A stretch of 64,000 bases of DNA from Bacteroidota bacterium (GTDB taxonomy: Bacteria; Bacteroidota; Bacteroidia; Chitinophagales; Chitinophagaceae). Location: NCBI GenBank assembly GCA_016183765.1, contig JACPEA010000001.1, positions 239,160-303,159 of the forward strand. The letters are read 5' to 3'. The position numbers and the translations under genes are program-made. This document shows, in pieces, positions 10,550-20,910 of the stretch (the first letter of the stretch is position 1; every line of letters starts with the position of its first letter). The notes beneath the pieces were generated by a model. The model was not told the DNA's origin. It saw only the letters and a list, made by a program, of their open reading frames with translations, and searched no databases.

Positions 10550-12277
10550 TCAGGGCGCAAAACCCGCTACAGAATCGTCTCCTCTCTTATCTGCCACGGT
10601 TTCTTTTTTACCATTATTCAATACGCGGATGGCTTCGGTTCGGCCGATGGCGCCACGTTCTGTTACTTTATAGCCCATTGACTGCAATTGTTTTTTGGTC
10701 TCGGCATTAAAATCTTTTTCAATCATCACTTCATCCGGCAGCCATTGGTGGTGGAATTTGGGTTTGTTGATGGCATCATCTGCGTTCATGTTAAAGTCTA
10801 CCAGGTTCACAATGGCCTGGTATACCGATGTGGGGATGGTGGTTCCGCCCGGGGTTCCCACCACTACGAAGGGTTTGTTGTTTTTCAGCAACAGGGTGGG
10901 GGTCATGGAACTTAACATTCTTTTTCCGGGAACAATGGCATTGGCTTCACCGCCGATGGCGCCGTACATATTGGGCACCCCCGGTTTCACGCTGAAATCA
11001 TCCATTTCATTGTTCAGCAGGAATCCGGCGCCACCTACCACCGTTCTGCTGCCATAACCGCCATTCAAGGTGGTGGTGACCGCCACCATATTACCGGCTG
11101 CATCCATCACACTGAGGTGAGTAGTTTGTTCGCTTTCCTTGATCTGTCCTGCTTTTACGGTAGAGCTGCTGCCTGCTTTATCAGGAGTATAATCGCTCAT
11201 GCGCTGCTGGGCATATTCTTCGCTGGTCAAGGTCTTTACGGGGACATTGTAAAAGTCAGGGTCTCCCATGAATTCTGCACGGTCTGCATAAGCGCGGCGT
11301 TCAGCTTCTACCATCAGTTGCACCGATTTAGCCGTTTGAAAACCGTAACTACCTACAGGAAATTTCTCGATCATTTTCAGCATCTGTGCAATCAGGATAC
11401 CACCGCTGCTGGGTGGGGCAAAACTGATGACCTGGTGGCCACGGTAAGTGAATTCCAAAGGATTGCGCAGTTTGGCCGTATAGTTTTTCAGGTCATCAAG
11501 CGTGATGATACCATTGCCACGCTGCATTTCTTCCACGATCAGTCTGGCGGTCTCACCGGTATAAAATCCGGCAACGCCCTCTTTCTGTACCCTGCGTAAT
11601 GTGGCAGCCAGCTCTTTCTGCACCAGTGTGTCACCAGCTTTCCATTTGCCTTCTTTTACCAGGGCAGTGGGGCGGGTGCTGAATTTGAGAAAACTTTCGC
11701 GGGTGCTGTTCAGACTGCTGGCTTCCTTTTCGGTGATGGCGAATCCTTTTTCAGCCAGGTCTATCGCAGGCTGTATCAGCTCTCTGAATGGAAGTTTGGC
11801 ATAGGGCATGGTAGCAAACAATCCGGCAATGGTTCCGGGAATACCCGAAGCCAGGTGGCCACTTTGCGATAAGTTCAATTGTACATTCCCGTTTTTATCC
11901 AGGTACATATCGCGGTGGGCTTTTTCAGGTGCTGCTTCACGGTAGTCGATGCCGATCAGTTCACCATTGTTTTTCCTGCCCAGTAAAAAACCGCCACCAC
12001 CAATATTACCGGCGCCCGGATATACCACCGCCAGCGTTAGCTGTGTGGCAATGGCAGCATCAAAAGCATTCCCTCCCTTTTTCATCATAGCCGCACCAAC
12101 CAGGCTGGCCAGCGGATGGGCACTGCTGACAGCCGCTTTGCTGAAATCATTCTTCTTGACGATATGGTATTGATAGGGATTAATGGCTTTGCCGGGGCCT
12201 ATGATGGAGCGGACGGACTGTGCATCCAGGGAAAACTGGCTTCCCAATGCCAGTAGGCAGATGATTGTTTTTCTCAT
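10550..12277 (-). CDS. ggt: Gamma-glutamyltranspeptidase
   Basis: AAMMKKGGNAFDAAIATQLTLAVVYPGAGNIGGGGF; catalytic TTHLSVMDAAGNMVAVTTTLNGGYGSRTVVGGAGFLLNNEMDDF. Confidence 0.93.
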   Translation of the reverse strand: MRKTIICLLALGSQFSLDAQSVRSIIGPGKAINPYQYHIVKKNDFSKAAVSSAHPLASLVGAAMMKKGGNAFDAAIATQLTLAVVYPGAGNIGGGGFLLGRKNNGELIGIDYREAAPEKAHRDMYLDKNGNVQLNLSQSGHLASGIPGTIAGLFATMPYAKLPFRELIQPAIDLAEKGFAITEKEASSLNSTRESFLKFSTRPTALVKEGKWKAGDTLVQKELAATLRRVQKEGVAGFYTGETARLIVEEMQRGNGIITLDDLKNYTAKLRNPLEFTYRGHQVISFAPPSSGGILIAQMLKMIEKFPVGSYGFQTAKSVQLMVEAERRAYADRAEFMGDPDFYNVPVKTLTSEEYAQQRMSDYTPDKAGSSSTVKAGQIKESEQTTHLSVMDAAGNMVAVTTTLNGGYGSRTVVGGAGFLLNNEMDDFSVKPGVPNMYGAIGGEANAIVPGKRMLSSMTPTLLLKNNKPFVVVGTPGGTTIPTSVYQAIVNLVDFNMNADDAINKPKFHHQWLPDEVMIEKDFNAETKKQLQSMGYKVTERGAIGRTEAIRVLNNGKKETVADKRGDDSVAGFAP

Positions 12278-12401
12278 GGCAGAAAATTACTGCTTTTTGG
12301 AACACTTCAAAGCCTCTTGGCATAGCTGTGTAAAAAAAACTCAGGGATAATGTCCGCTGGCTTTTTTTCTTGCCTACATTCACTGATTATTTATTACCTA
12401 T

Positions 12402-14897
12402 ATGAAGAGATTATTATCCGTTTTTGCACTCCTGTTGCTGGCTGATATTGTTTTTGCACAGGCTTTGCAAAGTCCAGAACAGTACATGGGTTATAAGATC
12501 GGCACCCGCTACACCCGTCATCATAAAGTGGTTGACTATTTCCGGTCAGTGGCGCAGGCCAGGCCGGATATGGTAAAGATTGAAAAATACGGAGAGACCA
12601 ATGAAGGCAGGGAACTGATCGTAGCGTATATCGCATCGCCGGAGAACCTGCAGAAACTGGAATTGATCCGGACAAATAACCTCGGATTGACAGGCCTTGC
12701 CGCTAACAAAGGGACTACGGAAAATGCACCTGCGATCGTTTGGTTGAGTTATAATGTACATGGTAATGAAACTTCTTCCTCAGAAGCTGCCCTGCTTACG
12801 CTGTGGTCGCTCGTGGATCCGGGGAATACACAGACTAAGGAATGGTTAAAAAATACCGTGGTGATCATGGATCCCTGTATCAACCCTGATGGACGAGACA
12901 GGTATGTGAACTGGTACAACGGTATGGTGGGAACCCATTTTAATCCCGACCCCGCAGCCCGTGAACATGCTGAACCCTGGCCCGGCGGGAGAACGAACCA
13001 CTATAATTTTGACCTGAACAGGGACTGGGCCTGGCAAACACAGGTGGAGAGCCAGCAACGCATCAAAAAATACAACCAGTGGATGCCGCAGGTGCACGTA
13101 GATTTTCATGAACAGGGGATCAACGAGCCTTATTATTTTGCTCCCGCAGCTGACCCGCTGCATGAAGTGATCACTCCCTGGCAGAAAGACTTCCAGGTAT
13201 TGATCGGTAAGAACAATGCCAGGTATTTCGACCGCAATGGCTGGTTGTTCTTCACCAAGGAAAGATTCGATCTGCTGTATCCTTCTTACGGAGATACCTA
13301 TCCCATTTACAACGGCGCCATCGGTATGACTTTTGAACAGGGTGGCGGTTCGCGTGGCGGACTGGGCGTCATCAACGAAGACGGGGATACGCTCACCCTG
13401 CTGGACCGTGCCACACACCATTATACAACGGGCTTGTCCACTATTGAAACCGCTTCGCAGAACCACCAGAAATTGCTGGATGAGTTCAGAAAATATTTTG
13501 ACGACGGCCAGGCCGGTAAGATCGGTGAATACAAGACCTATGTGATGACTTCCCGGGATGAGAACAAGATCAAAGCGGTGATGAAACTGCTGGATCAGAA
13601 TGGGATCGCCCATGCTTCCCTGACCAATAAAAATTTCCGTGGATATAACTATACTACCGGCAAGGAGGATGCATATGCAGATGAGGGCTACCATGTGGCG
13701 GTGAGCGCTTTTCAGCCAAGGTCGGCCATGGCGAAGGTATTGCTGGAACCAAAAACGGTTGTTACAGATTCCAACACCTACGATATTACCGCCTGGAGCT
13801 TGCCATATGCTTACGGTGTTAAAGGGTATGCAGTCAAAGAAAAACTGGAACTGACCCATGCGGTAAAACTGTCCGCTGCACTGAATGAGGCCAGCTCTTC
13901 CTACGGGGTGTTGATCCCGTACCAATCGTTCAATGCTGCCAAAGCATTGGCGTATATGCTGAAGAATGGGGTGAAAGTCCGCTTTGCCGAAAAACCTTTT
14001 ACCTATAAAGGCCGCAGTTTTGATCGCGGTACTTTGATCATCCTGAAAACCAGTAACCCTGCCAACTGGAATGAAGTGGCTAACGAAGCCTGCCAACGCT
14101 TCAACCTGCAGCCAATAGCAGTGGAAACCGGGTTCATGGATAAGGGGAGCGATTTTGGCTCACCGGATGTCAAGATCATCAACAGCGCTTTACGGGTAGC
14201 CATGCTGACCGGCGATCAGACCGCATCCGGCAGTGCGGGGGAAGTATGGCATTTCTTTGAAAAGCAACTGGAATACCCCATCACCCTGCTCAATGCTGCA
14301 GACCTGGCGCGGATCAATATCCGTAATTACCAGGTGCTCATCATGCCTGATGGTAATTACCGCGTTCTTAACGACAAGTCCGTAGCAGATAAACTGAAGG
14401 ATTTTGTCCGCAATGGTGGTAAACTCATTGCTTTGGATAATGCAGTTTCCTTATTGGCTTCTTCGGACTGGGGCATCAAACTGAAAGACGATAAAACAGA
14501 AGAGAAAGGCGAATATGCCCATGTGAAAAAATATGCAGACCGAGAAAGCCAGTACCTGACCAATTCCATCCCCGGGGCTATTTACAAACTGGAGCTGGAC
14601 AATACCCATCCGCTGGGTTTTGGGTACCCGGATCATTATTTTACCCTGAAGCAGGATGGCAATATGTTTGAATTCATGAAAGATGGCTGGAATGTGGGAG
14701 TGATGAAAAAAGATGCCTATGTGACCGGTTTTGCCGGCAGCAAACTGAAGCCGAAACTGAAAGACGGTGTGGTGTTTGGTGTACAGGATATGGGTAGCGG
14801 TAACGTGATCTATTTTGCTGAGAACCCGCTTTTCCGGAACTTCTGGGAGAACGGAAAGTTATTGATCTGTAACGCGGTTTTCCTGGTAGGACAATAA
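12402..14897 (+). CDS. M14-family zinc carboxypeptidase, secreted
   Basis: Signal peptide; NVHGNETSSSEAALL, INPDGRDRYVNWYN, DFHEQG. Confidence 0.88.
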   Translation: MKRLLSVFALLLLADIVFAQALQSPEQYMGYKIGTRYTRHHKVVDYFRSVAQARPDMVKIEKYGETNEGRELIVAYIASPENLQKLELIRTNNLGLTGLAANKGTTENAPAIVWLSYNVHGNETSSSEAALLTLWSLVDPGNTQTKEWLKNTVVIMDPCINPDGRDRYVNWYNGMVGTHFNPDPAAREHAEPWPGGRTNHYNFDLNRDWAWQTQVESQQRIKKYNQWMPQVHVDFHEQGINEPYYFAPAADPLHEVITPWQKDFQVLIGKNNARYFDRNGWLFFTKERFDLLYPSYGDTYPIYNGAIGMTFEQGGGSRGGLGVINEDGDTLTLLDRATHHYTTGLSTIETASQNHQKLLDEFRKYFDDGQAGKIGEYKTYVMTSRDENKIKAVMKLLDQNGIAHASLTNKNFRGYNYTTGKEDAYADEGYHVAVSAFQPRSAMAKVLLEPKTVVTDSNTYDITAWSLPYAYGVKGYAVKEKLELTHAVKLSAALNEASSSYGVLIPYQSFNAAKALAYMLKNGVKVRFAEKPFTYKGRSFDRGTLIILKTSNPANWNEVANEACQRFNLQPIAVETGFMDKGSDFGSPDVKIINSALRVAMLTGDQTASGSAGEVWHFFEKQLEYPITLLNAADLARINIRNYQVLIMPDGNYRVLNDKSVADKLKDFVRNGGKLIALDNAVSLLASSDWGIKLKDDKTEEKGEYAHVKKYADRESQYLTNSIPGAIYKLELDNTHPLGFGYPDHYFTLKQDGNMFEFMKDGWNVGVMKKDAYVTGFAGSKLKPKLKDGVVFGVQDMGSGNVIYFAENPLFRNFWENGKLLICNAVFLVGQ

Positions 14898-14915
14898 ATG
14901 CGTATTGTTTTGTGA

Positions 14916-14945
14916 AAAGTCAGGTCCCCGGACCTGACTTTTTTG
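14916..14945 (+). terminator. Rho-independent terminator
   Basis: aagtcaggtcc/ggacctgactt stem followed by a T-run. Confidence 0.85.
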
Positions 14946-15007
14946 TTAAACGGCTGAGTCAATTACACAACTAAGACTATCTTCGAAAACATTTAAATCC
15001 TGGTTGC

Positions 15008-17500
15008 ATGCGCTTTCAAACAAAAGCATTTTGGGTTCTTCTTGCGATGTGCTGGATATCCGGTACCGACGCTTATTCGCAGACGCCGGTAACAAACAGC
15101 AGCACCGATATCTACCTGCAGTTGAAAAAACTGAATGTGTTGGGCAGTGTATTGTATGTAGCTGCTCATCCGGATGATGAGAACAATGGTTTTTTGCCGT
15201 ACCTGGCTAAAGAAAAACAGTATCGGACAGGATACCTGAGTCTGACAAGAGGTGATGGCGGCCAGAACCTGATCGGCAGCGAACAGGGAATAGAATTGGG
15301 ATTGATCCGTACACAGGAATTACTGGCAGCCAGAAGGATCGATGGGGCTGAGCAGTATTTCAGCCGTGCCTATGAATTCGGGTTCAGTAAGAGTGCAGAG
15401 GAAGCGTTGCGTATCTGGAACAAGGAAAAGATACTGAGCGATGTTGTCTGGATGATCCGCAGGTTTCAGCCTGATATCATCATCACTCGTTTCCCCGGAG
15501 ACGCAAGAGCAGGGCATGGGCATCATGCAGCCTCCTCGATCATAGCCCAGGAAGCTTACTCGGCTGCGGCAGATCCCAAGCGTTTTCCGGAGCAGTTCCA
15601 GTATGGAGTAAAACCCTGGCAGGCCAAACGGATACTCTGGAATACCTTCAATTTTGGCGGGAATAATACGACTTCCAACGACCAGTTTAAAATGGATGTT
15701 GGGGGATACAATGCTTTATTGGGTAAGAGTTACGGTGAACTGGGAGGCGAGGCACGTACCATGCACAAGAGCCAGGGCGAAGGAAGGCCACGCAGGAGAG
15801 GACAGGTATACGAATTCTTCCAGACCCTTGGAGGCGACGCACCCAAAAATGATCTGATGGATGGCATCATCACCGGTTGGAAAAGGATCCCGGGTGGTGA
15901 GCAGGTGGAAGTGCAGGTCAATAAAATTCTTGCGCAATACCAGTTCGAGAAACCAGAAGCTTCTGTTCCGGCGCTGGTGCAATTATACCGTACCATAAAA
16001 AAATTACCTGCAGGTAACTGGCGCGATAAAAAACTGGAAGAGACACAAGCGCTCATTGAAGCCTGTTCGGCGCTGTTTACCGAAGCTACTACTGCGCAGG
16101 AGACCGTTGTACAGGGCGATCTGCTGAACATCAGTTTTTTCCTCAATAAAAGAAGGGAGGTGAATGCCAGTCTGAAACAGGTAGTGCTGGAAAAGTTTGA
16201 CACCACGGTAAATCTGCCACTGGCATTGAATAACAATGTAACGATCAATAAAATGTATCGGGTATCGCCAGATAAAAAGATATCGCAACCGTATTGGCTG
16301 GAATATCCCAAAGCTGAGGGCATATTTGATGTGCGGGATCAGCTACTGATCGGAAAAGCCGAGAACGATCCGGCTTATGAAGCCGTTTATACAGTGGAGA
16401 TAGAAGGGGAGGATTTTATGATCAGGCGACCCATACAATACAAAGTGGTGGATCCCACTAAGGGCGAATTGTATCAGCCACTGGTGATATTGCCCGCCGT
16501 AGAAGCCAACTTTACCAAAGAGAATTTTGTGTCATTGAATGGTTCCCCTGTAAAAGTGGCCGTTCAGATAAAACAGAATACTCCACAAACCGCACAGATA
16601 GAGGCAGACATAGCCGGGGCCCAACTCTTTAAACAGGAACCTTTGGTGATGAACGGACAAGGATCCGGGGGCAATAAAGAGATGGTATCTGTATTCACAC
16701 CATTGAACAAATTGCAGAATCAGAAAGAAGAACTCACGTTGGTTCCTGCCAAGGCCCATGTATTGAATGGGAGCACCCGGGTGATCTCCTATGACCATAT
16801 TCCCACCATCACTTACTTCGCTCCGGCAAAAGCCAACCTCTTGAATTTAAACATCAAGACGGTCGGTAAAAAAGTGGGATATATAGTTGGTGCCGGTGAT
16901 AAAGTGCCGCAGGCACTGGAGCAACTGGGGTATGAAGTAAAGATACTTTCCGAAGAAAACCTCTCGATAGAGCAGCTCGCCCAGTTCGATGCAGTGATAT
17001 TGGGGATACGGGCCAGCAATATCTATGAATTTCTGACCAATAATAATGAGGTGCTGAGCAAGTATGTAGAGAACGGCGGCAATCTGATTGCGCAATACGT
17101 GAAAAGTAATACGGTCGGCAATAAGCGGATCAAACTGGGGCCATATCCCTTTTCGATCAGTTCGGGTTCACGCGTAACGGAAGAAGGTGCCCAGGTCAGT
17201 TTTCTGCTGCCCGAACATCCGGTATTGAATTACCCCAACAAGATCACCGATAAAGATTTCGAAGGCTGGGTTCAGGAACGCAGCACTTACCAGGTTGATC
17301 AGGCCGACCCGCATTATGTGATGCCGCTGGCCATGCATGATACCGGCGAAAAACAAAGCAACGGGAGCCTTGCCATCACCCCCTACGGGAAAGGTAATTT
17401 TGCGTATGTTAGCCTGGTGTTGTTCAGGCAACTGCCGGCGGGTGTGCCCGGCGCTTACCGTTTGCTGGCCAACCTGATTGCCTTACCTAAAAATCCATAA
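15008..17500 (+). CDS. Secreted PIG-L (LmbE) family deacetylase with long C-terminal extension
   Basis: Signal peptide; AAHPDDENNGFLPYLAKEKQYRTGYLSLTRGDGGQNLIG; HGHHAASSII. Confidence 0.88.
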   Translation: MRFQTKAFWVLLAMCWISGTDAYSQTPVTNSSTDIYLQLKKLNVLGSVLYVAAHPDDENNGFLPYLAKEKQYRTGYLSLTRGDGGQNLIGSEQGIELGLIRTQELLAARRIDGAEQYFSRAYEFGFSKSAEEALRIWNKEKILSDVVWMIRRFQPDIIITRFPGDARAGHGHHAASSIIAQEAYSAAADPKRFPEQFQYGVKPWQAKRILWNTFNFGGNNTTSNDQFKMDVGGYNALLGKSYGELGGEARTMHKSQGEGRPRRRGQVYEFFQTLGGDAPKNDLMDGIITGWKRIPGGEQVEVQVNKILAQYQFEKPEASVPALVQLYRTIKKLPAGNWRDKKLEETQALIEACSALFTEATTAQETVVQGDLLNISFFLNKRREVNASLKQVVLEKFDTTVNLPLALNNNVTINKMYRVSPDKKISQPYWLEYPKAEGIFDVRDQLLIGKAENDPAYEAVYTVEIEGEDFMIRRPIQYKVVDPTKGELYQPLVILPAVEANFTKENFVSLNGSPVKVAVQIKQNTPQTAQIEADIAGAQLFKQEPLVMNGQGSGGNKEMVSVFTPLNKLQNQKEELTLVPAKAHVLNGSTRVISYDHIPTITYFAPAKANLLNLNIKTVGKKVGYIVGAGDKVPQALEQLGYEVKILSEENLSIEQLAQFDAVILGIRASNIYEFLTNNNEVLSKYVENGGNLIAQYVKSNTVGNKRIKLGPYPFSISSGSRVTEEGAQVSFLLPEHPVLNYPNKITDKDFEGWVQERSTYQVDQADPHYVMPLAMHDTGEKQSNGSLAITPYGKGNFAYVSLVLFRQLPAGVPGAYRLLANLIALPKNP

Positions 17501-17502
17501 CC

Positions 17503-17655
17503 ATGCAGCCAAGAAAAAGAATCGGTTTTGTAACGTTGATATTACTGGGATTGGGTATCGGTATATTCCTGAAAAATGTAAAGATCGGCCTGATTGTTGG
17601 ACTGATGCTTGGCTTGCTGGCGGGTGGTATCCTCAGCAGCAGCACCAAAAAATGA
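17503..17655 (+). CDS. Small membrane protein (50 aa), not in supplied ORF track
   Basis: MQPRKRIGFVTLILLGLGIGIFLKNVKIGLIVGLMLGLLAGGILSSSTKK; starts 2 nt after the PIG-L stop. Confidence 0.6.
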   Translation: MQPRKRIGFVTLILLGLGIGIFLKNVKIGLIVGLMLGLLAGGILSSSTKK

Positions 17656-17686
17656 GTTGTTCTTGTAAAGCATTCATGTCAATACT

Positions 17687-17806
17687 ATGACCCATAAAGA
17701 CAAAATACCCGTTTTTTCCTCCTGGCGCCGCTGGTATTTCTTTGTGTTGCTGGTACTGGTGCTGCTCATTATCTTTTTTGCCTGGTTTACTAAATTCTTT
17801 TCATGA
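17687..17806 (+). CDS. Small single-TM protein (39 aa) translationally coupled to SSS symporter; not in supplied ORF track
   Basis: MTHKDKIPVFSSWRRWYFFVLLVLVLLIIFFAWFTKFFS; stop overlaps symporter start (ATGA). Confidence 0.65.
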   Translation: MTHKDKIPVFSSWRRWYFFVLLVLVLLIIFFAWFTKFFS

Positions 17807-19530
17807 GCCAACTTGACTGGATAGTACTGGGGATCACACTCACGGCCATCATTGCCTATGGCCTGTACAAAAGCCGGACAGCCAAAAACCTGGAGGGCTA
17901 TTTCCTGAGCGATAGGAGCATGCCCTGGTACCTCGTGCTGTTAAGTATCATGGGAACACAGGCCAGCGCCATTACCTTCCTTTCCGCACCCGGACAGGCT
18001 TTCACAGATGGGATGCGTTTTGTGCAATATTATTTCGGATTACCGATTGCTATGGTGATACTTTGTATCACGTTTGTACCCCTGTTTCATAAAATAAAAG
18101 TGTTCACGGCGTACGAGTTCCTGGAGCAGAGGTTTGACCTGAAGACAAGAACTTTTACTTCCTTCCTCTTCCTGTTGTCGAGGGGCTTGTCAACCGGTAT
18201 CAGTATTTATGCACCTTCCATTATCCTGTCTTCTTTACTGGGCTGGGATATTTTCTGGACCAATATCGTCATGGGTGGTCTGCTCATCATCTATACGGTC
18301 AGTGGCGGTGCCAAAGCTGTGGCGTATACCCAGCAGTTACAACTGCTCATCATTTTTGCGGGTATGTTCGTGGCGGGCTATTGTATTGTTCATTACCTGC
18401 CGGAAGGAGTTGGGTTCACTGATGCATTGAAAGTAAGTGGTGCCTCAGGTAAGTTGAATGTGATCACTACCGGGATCTCTTCGGAAGGATTTGATTGGAA
18501 GGACCGGTACAATATCATCAGTGGTGTGATCGGAGGTTTTTTTCTGGCGCTGTCCTATTTTGGTACCGACCAGTCGCAGGTGGGCCGTTATCTTACGGCT
18601 AAAGATAATACGGAAAGCCGTATCGGTTTGCTCATGAATGGACTGGTAAAAGTGCCGATGCAGTTCCTGATCCTGTTATTGGGTGCCATGCTGTTTACGT
18701 TTTATCAGTTCAATTCTTCGCCGGTGTTTTTCAATAAGGCCGTTGCCGAAAAAGCGATGACCACGGGTTACAGGGATTCGCTCGCCGGTATCGAAAAAAA
18801 ATTCAATGAACAGCAACTGGTGCAGCAAAAGCTGAGCAGGAATTATGTGATTGATAAAAAAGAAAATTACAAGGACAGCCTTCGCGAAGGGTCTGTGAAA
18901 CTTTCTGCCATTCAGAAAGAATATAAGACCGTCCTGAAGAAGGCCCTGCCGGCTGATGATACCAGCGATACCAATTATATCTTTCTCAGGTTTGTGGTCG
19001 ATTTCCTGCCCAAAGGTATCGTGGGCCTTCTCATTGCCATCATTTTCCTGGCTGCCTGGGGGTCTATTGCAGCAGCACTCAACTCACTGGCTTCCTGCAC
19101 CATGATCGATTTTCATGTGCGCTTCCGCGGCTCTGCCTACGATAGTACCAATGCAGTAAAATGTGCTGATGAATACAAACTGTCTAAATATTATACGTTA
19201 GGTTGGGGTATTTTCTGCATCATCACTGCAGAATTCGCCACCGGTATGGGGAGCCTGATTGAGGCGGTGAATGTGCTGGGATCACTTTTCTATGGTGTGA
19301 TACTTGGTATTTTCCTGGTTGCGTTCTACTGTAAAAAAGTAGGGGGTAATGCCGTCTTTATTGCCGCAATCATCGGTGAGCTGGTGGTCATCGCTTTTTT
19401 CCTCATGGACAAATACAATGTGATCGGCCTCGGATTCCTCTGGCTGAATGTGGTTGGCGCCGTGGCGGTGGTATTGCTGGCCTTAGTGCTGCAGCTCTTT
19501 ATGAGAAAGCAATTAGTAACTGCTAATTAA
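17803..19530 (+). CDS. Sodium:solute symporter (SSS family)
   Basis: SDRSMPWYLVLLSIMGTQASAITFLSAPGQAF; YTVSGGAKAVAYTQQLQ; LSYFGTDQSQVGRYL. Confidence 0.92.
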   Translation: MSQLDWIVLGITLTAIIAYGLYKSRTAKNLEGYFLSDRSMPWYLVLLSIMGTQASAITFLSAPGQAFTDGMRFVQYYFGLPIAMVILCITFVPLFHKIKVFTAYEFLEQRFDLKTRTFTSFLFLLSRGLSTGISIYAPSIILSSLLGWDIFWTNIVMGGLLIIYTVSGGAKAVAYTQQLQLLIIFAGMFVAGYCIVHYLPEGVGFTDALKVSGASGKLNVITTGISSEGFDWKDRYNIISGVIGGFFLALSYFGTDQSQVGRYLTAKDNTESRIGLLMNGLVKVPMQFLILLLGAMLFTFYQFNSSPVFFNKAVAEKAMTTGYRDSLAGIEKKFNEQQLVQQKLSRNYVIDKKENYKDSLREGSVKLSAIQKEYKTVLKKALPADDTSDTNYIFLRFVVDFLPKGIVGLLIAIIFLAAWGSIAAALNSLASCTMIDFHVRFRGSAYDSTNAVKCADEYKLSKYYTLGWGIFCIITAEFATGMGSLIEAVNVLGSLFYGVILGIFLVAFYCKKVGGNAVFIAAIIGELVVIAFFLMDKYNVIGLGFLWLNVVGAVAVVLLALVLQLFMRKQLVTAN

Positions 19531-20863
19531 TCCTCCACGGCCATTCCCTATTTCTATAAGACTTGATCAGGTAGGCGATCACTCCCAACCCGATCACGGT
19601 GATTCCACCCATCATCATCTTATGTCCTGTAGAGAAAAAGATATAGCCCCAGATCAGTATGGCCAATATTACAGGCAGGGGATAAAGGGGCATTCGCCAG
19701 GCAAAATGCGACTTCCCTTTCCGTTTTACCAGCCACATCAGTCCGATACCCTGTCCGATGAACTGTATCAGTATCCGCATGGCGAGAATGGCGTCGATCA
19801 CGTCTCTCAGCTTGAACAGGAGACTGAATACAAATGCAATACCGCCGAGGAATAGGAGAGAGATGTGCGGAAAATGTTTGGTAGGATGCAGTTTGGCGAA
19901 GATCTTAAAAAAAGCGCCGTCGCTGGCGGCTGCAAAGGGAATGCGGCTGTAACCCAAAGTGGCCGAAAATACGGAGGCGAATGCCACCCAGAGAATCAGG
20001 ATGGTGGCGATGGTGGCGGAAGTGGATCCCGACAGGTGCTGTACAAATTCACTCACCACGAATTTGCTTTTCTGTATCTGTTCAAGGGGCAATACGGAAG
20101 CCACGCTGATATTCATCATGAGGTAGAGCACGGCGATCCCGGCTATGGAGATGAACATACTTCGCGGGATGTTTTTTTGGGGTTGCACGATCTCTCCACC
20201 TAAATGACAGACATTGTAATATCCGAGGTAACTGTATACGGATTTTACACTGGCAAAACCCAGAGCGGCAGCAAAAGCATGATCTACCTGTAAACCGTTA
20301 TTGATCTGTTGAACCGGTTCGAGAAAATGTCCGTGAAACAGTCCCCCTCCGATGATCCAGGACAAGGTGACCAGCACGCCCACCCATAACAGCACGCTGA
20401 TCTTACCAATGGCTTCTATTTTCCGGTACAGCAGCGCTACGATCAGGATCACCAGGCCTCCGCTGACAGATTTGCTCTGCCATTCTTCGAGATGGGTGAT
20501 ATAACCGGCATACTGTGCAAACCCGATAGCAGCAGACGCAATGACCAGCGGCGCCTGTATCATGGTTTGCCAAACAAACAGAAAACTCATCAGCTTGCCC
20601 CACTTGGGACCGTAGCCTTCTTTTAAAAAGTTGTAACTGCCTCCGGCCAACGGGTAGGTAGCGCCCAGCTGGCTCCAGATCATGGCATCTATGAATGAAA
20701 GAACGGCGCCCGCGATCCAGGCATATAAAAACCAGGGACCCTTCAGGGTCTCTGCCACCACACTTAACACCACGAATGGGCCAATGCCCACCATATCGGT
20801 CATGTTAATGGCCGTAGCCTGTAAAAGGCTTATCTTTCTTTCCAGTTTTGGTTGCTCGCTCAT
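19523..20863 (-). CDS. APC-family amino acid permease
   Basis: MTDMVGIGPFVVLSVVAETLKGPWFLYAWIAGAVLSFIDAMIWSQLGATYPLAGGSYNFLKEGYG. Confidence 0.88.
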   Translation of the reverse strand: MSEQPKLERKISLLQATAINMTDMVGIGPFVVLSVVAETLKGPWFLYAWIAGAVLSFIDAMIWSQLGATYPLAGGSYNFLKEGYGPKWGKLMSFLFVWQTMIQAPLVIASAAIGFAQYAGYITHLEEWQSKSVSGGLVILIVALLYRKIEAIGKISVLLWVGVLVTLSWIIGGGLFHGHFLEPVQQINNGLQVDHAFAAALGFASVKSVYSYLGYYNVCHLGGEIVQPQKNIPRSMFISIAGIAVLYLMMNISVASVLPLEQIQKSKFVVSEFVQHLSGSTSATIATILILWVAFASVFSATLGYSRIPFAAASDGAFFKIFAKLHPTKHFPHISLLFLGGIAFVFSLLFKLRDVIDAILAMRILIQFIGQGIGLMWLVKRKGKSHFAWRMPLYPLPVILAILIWGYIFFSTGHKMMMGGITVIGLGVIAYLIKSYRNREWPWRIN

Positions 20864-20910
20864 ATGCTTGTGAACATAAAACTATTTCTTTGTAAGCAGA
20901 CTAACCCGTT

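Noticed and set aside
12846-14096. 416-aa minus ORF
   Set aside because: Lies antisense within the M14 carboxypeptidase gene, which has clear family motifs; shadow ORF.
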